Positions 1-6,756 of a stretch of DNA of 25,129 bases are shown piece after piece. Location of the stretch: NCBI GenBank assembly GCA_038120765.1, contig JAYOMI010000051.1, positions 1-25,129 of the forward strand. The letters run 5' to 3'. The DNA comes from CAXBCP01 sp038120765 (GTDB lineage: Bacteria > Pseudomonadota > Alphaproteobacteria > MPNO01 > UBA830). A program made the translations under genes and the position numbers. How positions within the stretch are numbered: the first letter of the stretch is position 1; each line of letters opens with the position of its first letter. The notes under the pieces are model-generated. The model made no database searches, was not told the origin of the DNA, and was given only the letters and a program-made list of their open reading frames with translations.

Positions 1-1238
1 TCGCCGAACCCGAACTGCCGCAGGCGGGGGCGGTGGTCAACCCGAACCGGCTGGACGAGACCAGCCCGGTCGGCCAGCTGTGTGCTGCCGGGGTAACGTT
101 TCTGGTCATCATTGCGGTCAACCGTGCCCTGCGCGAGGCGTTCTGGTACGGGGAGGGGCATAGCGAGCCCAACCTGATGGCCTGGCTCGACCTCGTAGCC
201 CTGGCCACCGTTGCCGACGTGGTGCCGCTGACAGGGGTGAACCGGGCGCTGGTGCGGCAGGGGCTTGCGGTTATGGCGCGACGGGGCAATCCGGGTATCA
301 CGGCGCTTGCCGACATTTCGCGGCTGGAGGAAAAGCCTGAAGCCTGGCATCTCGGTTTCATGCTGGGACCGCGGGTAAACGCGGGCGGGCGAGTGGGCGA
401 AGCGGGGCTTGGCGTCAAGCTTCTGACGACGACCGATCCGGACGCCGCAACCGGCATCGCCATGCGGCTGGACCAGTACAATACCGACCGCCGGGAGATC
501 GAAACCGGTGTGCTCGAGGCCGCCATGGCGCAGGCCGAGCGACAGGCTTCCGACGCGTCGCCCCTCATCCTCGTTGCGGCCGAAGGCTGGCATCCCGGCG
601 TGATCGGTATCGTCGCCGGGCGCATCAAGGAGGCCTATAACCGGCCCGCCTGCGTGGTCGCGATCGAGAACGGTCTCGGCAAGGGATCAGGCCGCTCGGT
701 CCCGGGCGTTGAACTTGGGCCTGCGGTGATTGCCGCCCATCAGGCGGGGTTGCTGGTCAATGGCGGCGGTCACGCGATGGCGGCCGGTTTTTCGGTGGCT
801 GAAGACAAGATTGCCGATTTCCGTCTTTTCCTGTCGGATCATATTTCGCGCCAGCTGGCCGGAGAGCGGCTCGCGCCTGATATCGGGATCGATGGCGCGC
901 TGAGCCCCGAAGGCGCGACGGTCGAGCTGATCGAGATGCTGGACGGGGCCGGGCCGTTCGGCGCAGGCAACCCGCGTCCGCGCTTCGTCTTGCCCTCGGT
1001 AACGCCGATCAATGCGCGTATTGTCGGCACCGACCACGTCAGCTGCTTTCTGGCTCCGCCCGAAGGCGGCACAAGGCTGAAGGCGATTTTCTTTCGCGCC
1101 GCCGGCACGCCGGGCGGCGAAGCTTTGCTGAACGCGCGCGGCGGGGTGCTGCATGTGGCGGGGCATCTCAACATCGATACCTGGCAGGGCAACCGCAAGC
1201 CGCAGTTCATTATCGAAGACGTTACGGCGGCGTCCTGA
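1..1238 (+). CDS. recJ: Single-stranded-DNA-specific exonuclease RecJ, 3' part (5' end outside window)
   Basis: RecJ degrades single-stranded DNA 5'->3' in recombination and repair. The reading frame is already open at base 3 (AEPELPQAG then AVVNPNR), so the GTG at 33 is an internal codon and the real start lies upstream of the window. About 412 residues are visible of a family that is usually near 570-600, so the first DHH motifs are missing. Visible are the end of the DHH domain (NLMAWLDLVALATVADVVPL), the DHHA1 domain with its glycine-rich GGGHAMAAGF motif (about residue 246 counted from base 33), and a C-terminal OB-fold-like segment ending in PQFIIEDV. The HPGVIGIVAGR segment is also typical of RecJ. 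No internal stop is seen and the gene ends with TGA. A 215-bp spacer follows. Confidence 0.95.
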   Translation, partial: AEPELPQAGAVVNPNRLDETSPVGQLCAAGVTFLVIIAVNRALREAFWYGEGHSEPNLMAWLDLVALATVADVVPLTGVNRALVRQGLAVMARRGNPGITALADISRLEEKPEAWHLGFMLGPRVNAGGRVGEAGLGVKLLTTTDPDAATGIAMRLDQYNTDRREIETGVLEAAMAQAERQASDASPLILVAAEGWHPGVIGIVAGRIKEAYNRPACVVAIENGLGKGSGRSVPGVELGPAVIAAHQAGLLVNGGGHAMAAGFSVAEDKIADFRLFLSDHISRQLAGERLAPDIGIDGALSPEGATVELIEMLDGAGPFGAGNPRPRFVLPSVTPINARIVGTDHVSCFLAPPEGGTRLKAIFFRAAGTPGGEALLNARGGVLHVAGHLNIDTWQGNRKPQFIIEDVTAAS

Positions 1239-1453
1239 TGTGTGTCCGTCGCACCGAATGCGGCGGAATGCGGGGTCTGATACAGAGCGAATAGCGTTCC
1301 GGCGATCGATAGGCGGTCAACGACCTGTCTCAGTCCCTCACGGTACCTCAATGTGGCTGTTATCGGCTCTGCAGCAGCGTTTTCCGCAGGTTTTTTGGTG
1401 TCCAATACAGATAGGCGTTCTTGAACTGCAGGCTATGTGGTGTACTTTACGCC

Positions 1454-2149
1454 ATGGACTCACCCACCGGAAATAACAGGCAGAACGCGGCGACGGTGAC
1501 GAAAAATATTATCAAGAAAGCGCGCAGCGGGAGCGCCCGGCGACATATTTCCCTTTTACGCCGGATCGGGCGCCTGATCCGTTTGCGGCTTGTGATTCCG
1601 ATGGTGCGCTCGCGCCAGCCGCCGGAAAACACGGCGCGCGCGGTGGCCGTCGGGTTGTTCTGGGCATTGACGCCGACGTTCGGCATCCAGATGGCGTTGA
1701 GCGCACTCCACTGGTACATCGCGCGGACGTTTTTCAGGCGGGATTTCAGCGTTGTCGTTGCGATGGCATGGACCTGGGTGACGAACCTTTTCACGCTGCC
1801 CATTGCCTATTACATCTTTTTTCTGACCGGGCAGATTCTGCTCGGCCGCTGGGACGATCTGACCGGCTATGCGAGCTTCCAGAAATTCTGGGTCATCGCC
1901 ATGGGTGAAACGGGCGGGGATCCGACCAGCATCGCGGCTTGGGAGACCTATTTCTCGGTCATCGTCGAAGGCTGGGGCCTCGCGATGCTCGTCGGTTCAC
2001 TGCCGCTTGCCTTCATAGGCTATTTCGTCGGCTATTACTGGACCCTGAGGATCGTCCGCCGGTGGCGTGTTATCCGCCAGGAGAAGCGGGCCGCCAGGCT
2101 TGCAGAGCGTATTGCCGCCGGAGAAATCGCCCAAACCCGCGCTCCCTGA
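1454..2149 (+). CDS. DUF2062 domain membrane protein
   Basis: A 231-residue protein of the DUF2062 family, whose biochemical role is unknown. Its signature is visible: a basic N-terminus, then PPENTARAVAVGLFWAL followed by TPTFGIQM, a hydrophobic helix, and a second membrane part (TWVTNLFTLPIAYYIFFLTG). A third hydrophobic stretch (GLAMLVGSLPLAFIGYFVGYY) precedes a basic, Arg-rich tail, so it is an inner-membrane protein with cytoplasmic basic ends. I chose the ATG at 1454; a TTG at 1421 in the same frame would add 11 residues that do not look like the family. No good Shine-Dalgarno is visible. A possible promoter (TTGAAC, 16 bp, TACTTT) lies directly before the ATG, which would make the transcript nearly leaderless. 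Confidence 0.85.
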   Translation: MDSPTGNNRQNAATVTKNIIKKARSGSARRHISLLRRIGRLIRLRLVIPMVRSRQPPENTARAVAVGLFWALTPTFGIQMALSALHWYIARTFFRRDFSVVVAMAWTWVTNLFTLPIAYYIFFLTGQILLGRWDDLTGYASFQKFWVIAMGETGGDPTSIAAWETYFSVIVEGWGLAMLVGSLPLAFIGYFVGYYWTLRIVRRWRVIRQEKRAARLAERIAAGEIAQTRAP

Positions 2150-2159
2150 GAGGCTGAAT

Positions 2160-2188
2160 ACGCCTTTGACTGTTGCGTGGCGTTTTTT
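2160..2188 (+). terminator. Possible weak Rho-independent terminator after the DUF2062 gene
   Basis: A short stem (ACGCC at 2160-2164 pairing with GGCGT at 2179-2183) is followed directly by a run of Ts (2183-2188), 11 bases after the DUF2062 stop codon. The stem is only 5 bp with a 14-base loop, so this is a weak candidate. Confidence 0.4.
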
Positions 2189-2264
2189 ATGCCGGATTCG
2201 GCGCTCCGGCGCATTTCATCATTGATTTCCGCCCCGGTATTGTTTATCCCGCATGAGTTCCAGC

Positions 2265-2340
2265 GACCCCATCGTCTAGAGGCCTAGGACACCACTCTTT
2301 CACAGTGGAGACACGGGTTCGACTCCCGTTGGGGTCGCCA
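2265..2340 (+). tRNA. tRNA-Glu (anticodon TTC)
   Basis: A complete 76-base cloverleaf. The acceptor stem is GACCCCA (2265-2271) paired with TGGGGTC (2330-2336), discriminator G at 2337 and an encoded CCA at 2338-2340. The D-arm contains TCTAGAGGCCTAGGA. The anticodon stem CCACT/AGTGG (2292-2296, 2304-2308) holds loop CTTTCAC, giving anticodon TTC at 2299-2301. The T-arm CGGGTTCGACTCCCG is canonical. The spacing and sequence match bacterial tRNA-Glu. It reads GAA/GAG codons and also supplies glutamyl-tRNA for tetrapyrrole synthesis. Confidence 0.97.
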
Positions 2341-2372
2341 GAATTTTCCTGACAGATTAGACTGCCGAAACT

Positions 2373-2392
2373 CCGGAACCATCTGGTTCCGG
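2373..2392. other. Perfect 8-bp inverted repeat downstream of tRNA-Glu
   Basis: CCGGAACC (2373-2380), loop ATCT, GGTTCCGG (2385-2392) forms a perfect 8-bp hairpin 33 bases after the tRNA CCA and 59 bases before the next coding start. There is no T-run behind it, so it is not a standard terminator. It could be a 3'-processing or stability element of the tRNA transcript, or a protein-binding palindrome. Confidence 0.5.
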
Positions 2393-2450
2393 CCGCTCGC
2401 CGTCAGGGCCCTGGCGAGTTCACCTGTCCCCGGAAAGCACTGAAGCCGCC

Positions 2451-3350
2451 GTGACCACCCCGAGCCTTTCATCCCGTCTTACCGGTGCGTGGCTGCTTCT
2501 TCCGGGCAACCTGCGCGGGATCATCTGGATATCAATGGGGACGGTGGCGCTGGCCCTGACCGATATTGTGATCAAGATTCTCGGCCAGACGATTCATCCG
2601 TTCGAGCTCAGCTTTTTCCGCTATGCCATCGGCATCACGCTGCTGGCGCCGATCTTCTGGCGGATGGGACCGGCGGGGCTGAAGACGAAGAGGTGGGGCC
2701 TGCACCTGACGCGGCTTTTTCTCGCGTCGATCGGCCAGACCGGTATCTTTATCGCGGTGGTTAACCTGAAACTCGCCGATGCGACGGCATTCTGGTTCTC
2801 GAAGCCGCTGTTCACGACGGTCGCCGCCGTTTTCATTCTCGCAGAACTTGTCTCGCTGCGGCGATGGCTGGCGACGGTCGCGGGGTTTGCCGGGGTGGTC
2901 GTGATGATGCGCCCGGGCGCCGGCGCGATCGATCCCTACGTGCTGGTGGCCATCGGCGCGGCATTCTCGATGGCCTTCGCAAACATCATGATCCGCCTGA
3001 TGGCACCAACGGAGCCGCCGAACCGCATCCTGTTCTATTACCACGTGGGCGGCGTCGCCCTCCTGGCGCCGCCGGCAATCTGGGTCTGGCAGACGCCGGT
3101 GGGCGCGGAGTGGGGGCTGATCGGGCTGATCGGAATCGGCACGATGACCGGCATGATCTGTTTCGTCCGTGCGTTCTCGGTCGGCGAGGCAAATGCCATC
3201 GGGCCGTTCGAATACGTGCGGCTGATCTATGCCGGCCTGATCGGCTATATGCTGTTCGGCGAGACGATCGATATCTGGACGCTCATCGGCGGTGCGATCA
3301 TCGTCGGCAGCACGCTGTTCATCGCGCGGGACGAGGTGCGAAAGCCTTAG
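2451..3350 (+). CDS. EamA-family (DMT superfamily) transporter
   Basis: A 299-residue polytopic inner-membrane protein of the drug/metabolite transporter superfamily, which typically exports or imports small metabolites; the substrate cannot be inferred. About ten hydrophobic helices are visible, arranged as two EamA repeats: the first runs from about residue 25 (GIIWISMGTVALALTDIVIK) to about 150, the second from about 160 (YVLVAIGAAFSMAFANIMIR) to the end. The second repeat carries the typical EYVRLIYAGLIGYMLFGE segment. The GTG at 2451 is used as start; an ATG at 2535 would remove part of the first helix. It is encoded 110 bp after tRNA-Glu and converges with the PhyH gene. A second, distantly similar DMT carrier lies at 10685-11566. 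Confidence 0.87.
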   Translation: MTTPSLSSRLTGAWLLLPGNLRGIIWISMGTVALALTDIVIKILGQTIHPFELSFFRYAIGITLLAPIFWRMGPAGLKTKRWGLHLTRLFLASIGQTGIFIAVVNLKLADATAFWFSKPLFTTVAAVFILAELVSLRRWLATVAGFAGVVVMMRPGAGAIDPYVLVAIGAAFSMAFANIMIRLMAPTEPPNRILFYYHVGGVALLAPPAIWVWQTPVGAEWGLIGLIGIGTMTGMICFVRAFSVGEANAIGPFEYVRLIYAGLIGYMLFGETIDIWTLIGGAIIVGSTLFIARDEVRKP

Positions 3351-3364
3351 TGGCGTCCCGAAGG

Positions 3365-3397
3365 AGGAGGCCTGGTGCTAGCCCCGCACCGCCTCCT
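3365..3397. terminator. Strong stem-loop between convergent genes (possible bidirectional terminator)
   Basis: AGGAGGC (3365-3371), a 2-base bulge, GGTGC (3374-3378), loop TAGCCCC, GCACC (3386-3390), GCCTCCT (3391-3397). This 12-bp stem lies between the DMT transporter stop (3350) and the PhyH gene, and it covers the PhyH stop codon and its last codons. No T-run is present on either strand, so it would act as a structural barrier or 3'-end protector rather than a classic intrinsic terminator. Confidence 0.45.
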
Positions 3398-4199
3398 GCG
3401 GCACGTCCGGGTCGGCATAGGCACGAATCCAGTGCTGAATCGTCTCCATGCAGACCGGATCGAGATCGTGGCGGGGTTTCGGGTCATAATCCCAGTTTCT
3501 GTATTCGTCGGTGCCGCGCACCAGTGTTGCCGAGCGGCGGTCGAGAACGCATTTCACGCGGGTCGGCATGAAGGTGAACGACATGCCCATGCGGCGGTCG
3601 TCGGTAATGTTCGGCCCGGACGCGTGAAGCTGCCTTTCATGGTGCATGGAGAACTGGCCCGCCTTCAGCGGCATCAGCACCGCGTCGGACTCGTCCAGTC
3701 CGGCGATGGTCTGGCCGCGGGACAGCAGGTTGTTCTCGTCATAGGTTTCGACGTGTTTCTGGTCGGGCCATTTATGGCTGCCGGGCAGAACCTTCATGCA
3801 GCCGTTTTCCGGGGTCGCATCGGTAAAGGCGAGCCACAGCGTGATCACGTCATGCGGATCGAGGCCGTAATAGGCGGAATCCTGATGCCATGAGACGAAC
3901 TTGCCGTCCTTCGCGTCCTTGAACCAGAAGGTCGACAGGTAGAGCAGGATATCCGGGCCGATCAGGTCCTCGACGGCGTCCAGAATTTTCGGATGATGGG
4001 CGATGTCTTCAAGCCATTTGAAGGCAAGGTGGCACTTGATGCGGATATAGTCGTCGATCGGTCCATCGACGGAGGCTTCGAATTCTTCAAGCTTGCGCCG
4101 GCAGTCTGCGGCTTCGTCGGCGGTCAGGCAGTCGAACGGGAAGACATAGCCATCGTTCCAGAACTGGTCCACCTGTTCCTCGGTTAGAATCTTCGGCAT
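3378..4199 (-). CDS. Phytanoyl-CoA dioxygenase (PhyH) family protein
   Basis: A 273-residue Fe(II)/2-oxoglutarate-dependent oxygenase. These enzymes hydroxylate unactivated carbon using O2 and 2-oxoglutarate in the cytoplasm. The metal triad is visible: H105-x-D107 in SWHQDSAYYGLD and distal H192 in RQLHASGPN, followed by R202/R203 suitable for 2-oxoglutarate binding. Further family landmarks are FWFKDA and LPGSHKW. The frame is open far upstream, but the ATG at 4199 has GGAGG at a good distance and begins the family-type N-terminus (MPKILTEEQVDQFWNDGYVF). It lies 14 bp behind the DUF1989 gene and is surely co-transcribed with it. Bacterial relatives act on quaternary amines, chlorinated or plasticiser-like acids and many secondary metabolites; the substrate here is unknown. 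Confidence 0.92.
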   Translation of the reverse strand: MPKILTEEQVDQFWNDGYVFPFDCLTADEAADCRRKLEEFEASVDGPIDDYIRIKCHLAFKWLEDIAHHPKILDAVEDLIGPDILLYLSTFWFKDAKDGKFVSWHQDSAYYGLDPHDVITLWLAFTDATPENGCMKVLPGSHKWPDQKHVETYDENNLLSRGQTIAGLDESDAVLMPLKAGQFSMHHERQLHASGPNITDDRRMGMSFTFMPTRVKCVLDRRSATLVRGTDEYRNWDYDPKPRHDLDPVCMETIQHWIRAYADPDVPQEAVRG

Positions 4200-4213
4200 T
4201 GCGAGGTCCTCCG

Positions 4214-4846
4214 TTATTCCGGCTGCCAGATCGTAACCTGAACCGGCGTGGGGTTGAAGTCGTTGACAGGGTTGTTGATTTGCGGGCAGTTCGAAATAAC
4301 CGCCAGCACGTCGTTGTCTGCCCGCAGATCTACATAGTCGCCGGGCTTGGAAATGCTCGGGCCCATGTCCATCTGTCCGTCTGCGCCCACCGGCACGTAC
4401 ATGAAGAAGTTTATGTTGGCCGCCATGTCGCGCTTGCCCATGCCGACCTTCGCAATTTCGGCGAGAAAGTTCTCGCGGCAGCCGGTCTGGTTGTCGACGT
4501 CGTAGCGGAACTTGTTCAGCTCGGCCGAGCAGCATCCGCCGATGGTGTCGTGCGAGCCGCAGGTATCGGCCACGATGGTCATCAGCGGCGTCAGCCCGAC
4601 GGAATAGAATGTTGTGCCGGTGGTGAGGAAGATGCCGGATTTGTTGATTTTCATCGTGTCGGCGGCGGCATAGCGGTCGTCGTAATCGTGGGCGTTCCAG
4701 CAGAGGAAATCGACCGCCTGTTTTCCCTCCAGATCGATGATGCGCATCATCTCGCCTTTTTTGACGACGCGGCTCCAGCTGGCGCGGGCGGCTATGGTGG
4801 TGTCCTCGACGATGGTGCCGTGGATATCGGGGGGAAGGGCGATCAT
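4214..4846 (-). CDS. DUF1989 / urea carboxylase-associated family protein
   Basis: A 210-residue protein of the DUF1989 family, relatives of which sit beside urea carboxylase or glycine-cleavage-like genes and have been linked to carboxyguanidine/urea metabolism. Conserved features are visible: GKQAVDFLCWNAHD, a cysteine-rich segment CGSHDTIGGCC (96-106), NFFMYVPV and the C-terminal NCPQINNPVNDFNPTPV. No urea carboxylase or allophanate hydrolase gene is present in the window, so the usual context is missing. I chose the ATG at 4846, preceded by GGAGA; an upstream ATG at 4897 would overlap the terminator of the next gene. It is the first gene of a two-gene operon with the PhyH oxygenase (14-bp gap). 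Confidence 0.88.
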   Translation of the reverse strand: MIALPPDIHGTIVEDTTIAARASWSRVVKKGEMMRIIDLEGKQAVDFLCWNAHDYDDRYAAADTMKINKSGIFLTTGTTFYSVGLTPLMTIVADTCGSHDTIGGCCSAELNKFRYDVDNQTGCRENFLAEIAKVGMGKRDMAANINFFMYVPVGADGQMDMGPSISKPGDYVDLRADNDVLAVISNCPQINNPVNDFNPTPVQVTIWQPE

Positions 4847-4895
4847 GTTCTGTGTCTCCGGTAAATGCTGCGCAAGTCTAGCACTCCGAAGAGAC

Positions 4896-4925
4896 AAAAA
4901 AAACGACGGCCCGAAGGCCGCCGTT
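4896..4925 (-). terminator. Rho-independent terminator of the PEP-CTERM gene
   Basis: Read on the minus strand, AACGGCGGCC, loop TTCG, GGCCGTCGTT forms a 10-bp stem (one G-T pair) followed by eight Ts. It begins 33 bases after the stop codon of the PEP-CTERM gene at 4959-5654 and separates it from the DUF1989 operon. Confidence 0.92.
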
Positions 4926-4958
4926 TCCGGGGGAGCGCAGCCCTCCGGGGGAGAGAGG

Positions 4959-5654
4959 CTACGCGGTGCGCTTGCGGGCTATGATGGCGACGCCGGCCAG
5001 TCCGAGCCCGAAGAGCGGCAGCATTGCCGGTTCCGGAATCTGGATGCGGATGTCGCTGTCTGTATCCTGGGTGAAGTTGAACATACCGGATACGGTACCG
5101 TTCTCCACATCGCTGAAGCTGACCGTCAGGACCTGGAAAAGGTCGTTGACCGGCGTTGTTGCCCCGATACCGACCACGCTGGAATAGGTCGCGACGACAT
5201 CCGCATCGCCCAGCAGGGTGGAGACGAAATCGAGTCCGGACGCGGAACCGGGCGTGCCGGGTATGGGAGAGAAGTCCCGGTCAAAAACGGTCAGGCCGGT
5301 GGAACCGTCAAGGACGAAGGATGTCACCTGCAGGTCGCCGAAGTCGGCGGCCCACACGTTCGCCGCGAACGTGTCGCCGGTCGCTGAAATGGACCATCCG
5401 CTGCCTGCCGCGGCGCCGGACACCGGCCCGGTTGCCGCCCACTGAACAGTTTCGGAACCACCCGCGAAGTTGACGGTCACGCTCATGCCGGCCATCTCTG
5501 AGCCATCGGTAGCGAACTGGCTGATGCCGGGCACCATCACGGTTATCGAGAGATCGGTTACGATAACGGCTGAATTTGCTGTCTGGAGGGAGAATAGCCC
5601 CCAAACCAGTGCAGCAGCCGCGACGCCGATACGGCCTTTTTTCTGAATATTCAT
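4959..5654 (-). CDS. PEP-CTERM sorting domain protein
   Basis: A 231-residue secreted protein. The N-terminus (MNIQKKGRIGVAAAALVWGL..., likely cleavage near NSA-VIV, residue 29) is a Sec signal peptide. The C-terminus shows the tripartite exosortase signal: IPEPAM (PEP at 207-209), a hydrophobic helix (LPLFGLGLAGVAIIA) and the basic tail RKRTA. Exosortase is expected to process this signal during delivery to the cell envelope or exopolysaccharide matrix. The middle is Gly/Ser/Thr/Asp-rich beta-strand sequence with no cysteine, as usual for the class; I recognise no enzymatic motif. I chose the ATG at 5654, which starts the signal peptide; an upstream ATG adds a non-signal-like extension. No exosortase gene is in the window. 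It is monocistronic, with its own terminator. Confidence 0.88.
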   Translation of the reverse strand: MNIQKKGRIGVAAAALVWGLFSLQTANSAVIVTDLSITVMVPGISQFATDGSEMAGMSVTVNFAGGSETVQWAATGPVSGAAAGSGWSISATGDTFAANVWAADFGDLQVTSFVLDGSTGLTVFDRDFSPIPGTPGSASGLDFVSTLLGDADVVATYSSVVGIGATTPVNDLFQVLTVSFSDVENGTVSGMFNFTQDTDSDIRIQIPEPAMLPLFGLGLAGVAIIARKRTA

Positions 5655-5940
5655 TGGCTTTCGATCCTGATTTTTGTTTAACGCTTCTGGTTGCCCTGCC
5701 TTTTTGCGAAAGATCTTCGTGGTGGCGAAGGCTCCTCGTGGGGTGGGCCGAAACAATAATCAACAATCGATATATGGAAGTCGGGTGACCTATCGGGGAC
5801 CAATCTGGGACATTTTTGGGACGTTCAATCCGGGCGCAGGAGAGCGTTGCGCGCAGGTGCCCGAATGATGTCGTGTGCCCGGAACGTCTCCCAAGCCCGG
5901 CGATCGCTTAACTGCAGCGGGGTTCGCCCAATGGGCGAGC
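5655..5940. other. Intergenic spacer upstream of the PEP-CTERM gene
   Basis: A 286-bp non-coding gap between the alpha/beta hydrolase gene and the PEP-CTERM gene, both on the minus strand. It is richer in A and T than its surroundings near 5740-5790 (ACAATAATCAACAATCGATA) and contains the three phased GGGAC boxes listed separately. I see no convincing open frame or sigma-54 motif; it presumably holds the promoter of the PEP-CTERM gene. Confidence 0.6.
5796..5822. repeat. Three GGGAC direct repeats with exact 11-bp period (candidate operator)
   Basis: GGGAC occurs at 5796-5800, 5807-5811 and 5818-5822 (GTCCC on the minus strand), with six variable bases between copies. The 11-bp spacing puts all three on the same face of the helix, as tandem binding sites of a response regulator or similar factor would be. 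The array lies about 142 bp upstream of the PEP-CTERM start at 5654, reading in the direction of that gene. Confidence 0.55.
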
Positions 5941-6756
5941 CTATCCGAACAGGGCCGTCGCCGCGTTCACATAGCGGTCGGTAAATTCTCGGGGCAGGTT
6001 GTGGCCGCAATTGTCTATGATCTCGACAGTCGCGTGCGGCAGGCGTTCGCCCATTTTCACGGTAGTCAGTTCCGCCGGGCAGGGATGGTCGTGCGTCCCG
6101 TGGATCATCGATATCTTCCTGTCCGACAGCGCCGCGAATTCCGCATCTGTTACCACACCTGAATCGAGATAGCGCTGGCGCGGCGGGGCGAACATGGCGC
6201 CGAAATACTCCGCGTAGCCGTCCTGGGCGAGCAGGTCCCAGCGGCCTTCGATCATGCCGTCTGTTACCGCCGACGGGTCGAACATCATATTTTCCATCGC
6301 GGCGCGCAATTCCGCGCGGTCGGCGGGCAGGGACCAGAACATGTCCAGCGCGGCGGTCAGCGGATAGGACGTGCCGACGGAGCTGCTGGTCAGCACATGG
6401 GTGACCTTGTCGCTTGCCGCCGCGATTTTCAGCGCGAGTGCGCCGCCGAGCGAATGGCCGGCCACCCCGCAGGGGCCGTCGGGCAGAAGCTCAAGCATTG
6501 CGAGGCCCTGACGGACCCAGAGTTCCACGTCGAAGAACGGCTCTTCGGTTTTGCGCGCGCTGTCGCCAAAACCGATCAGGTCCGTGGCGTACAGGTGGTA
6601 GCGTTCGGCCAGCGGCGCCATCGCGGGTTCGAAATTGCCCATGATCGAGGTGCCCGGGCCGACACCATGCATCATCAGAATCGGAAAGCCGCTGCCGCCT
6701 TCCCAGTAATGAACGTCGTAACCTTCAATTTCGGTGTGGCGGCTTTCAATCATCAT
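5941..6756 (-). CDS. Alpha/beta hydrolase (MhpC/BphD-like)
   Basis: A 271-residue alpha/beta-fold hydrolase. The catalytic triad can be assigned: Ser102 in the nucleophile elbow AGHSLGG, Asp223 in IHGTHDHP and His252 in NCGHNLP. The oxyanion-hole motif MMHGVGPG (29-36) resembles that of meta-cleavage-product hydrolases (C-C bond hydrolases of aromatic catabolism), although simple esterases share it. A lid region spans about 130-195. The protein has no signal peptide, so it is cytoplasmic. Its first codons (ATG at 6756, or 6753) overlap the end of the UbiD-family gene by 11 bp, which indicates translational coupling in a RidA-UbiD-hydrolase operon. This context favours a role after a decarboxylation step, but substrate and reaction are not determined. 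Confidence 0.9.
   Translation of the reverse strand: MMIESRHTEIEGYDVHYWEGGSGFPILMMHGVGPGTSIMGNFEPAMAPLAERYHLYATDLIGFGDSARKTEEPFFDVELWVRQGLAMLELLPDGPCGVAGHSLGGALALKIAAASDKVTHVLTSSSVGTSYPLTAALDMFWSLPADRAELRAAMENMMFDPSAVTDGMIEGRWDLLAQDGYAEYFGAMFAPPRQRYLDSGVVTDAEFAALSDRKISMIHGTHDHPCPAELTTVKMGERLPHATVEIIDNCGHNLPREFTDRYVNAATALFG

Noticed and set aside
2265..2340. tRNA-Glu as an attachment site of an integrated element
   Set aside because: No integrase gene and no second copy of the tRNA 3' end were seen in the window.
4030..4050. TGGCAC-like sequence inside the PhyH gene as a sigma-54 promoter
   Set aside because: The -12 element (TTGC) is not at the required distance.
4199..4535. N-terminal extension of the PhyH protein by 112 residues
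   Set aside because: The extra part is out-of-frame overlap with the DUF1989 gene; ATG 4199 has GGAGG and begins the family.
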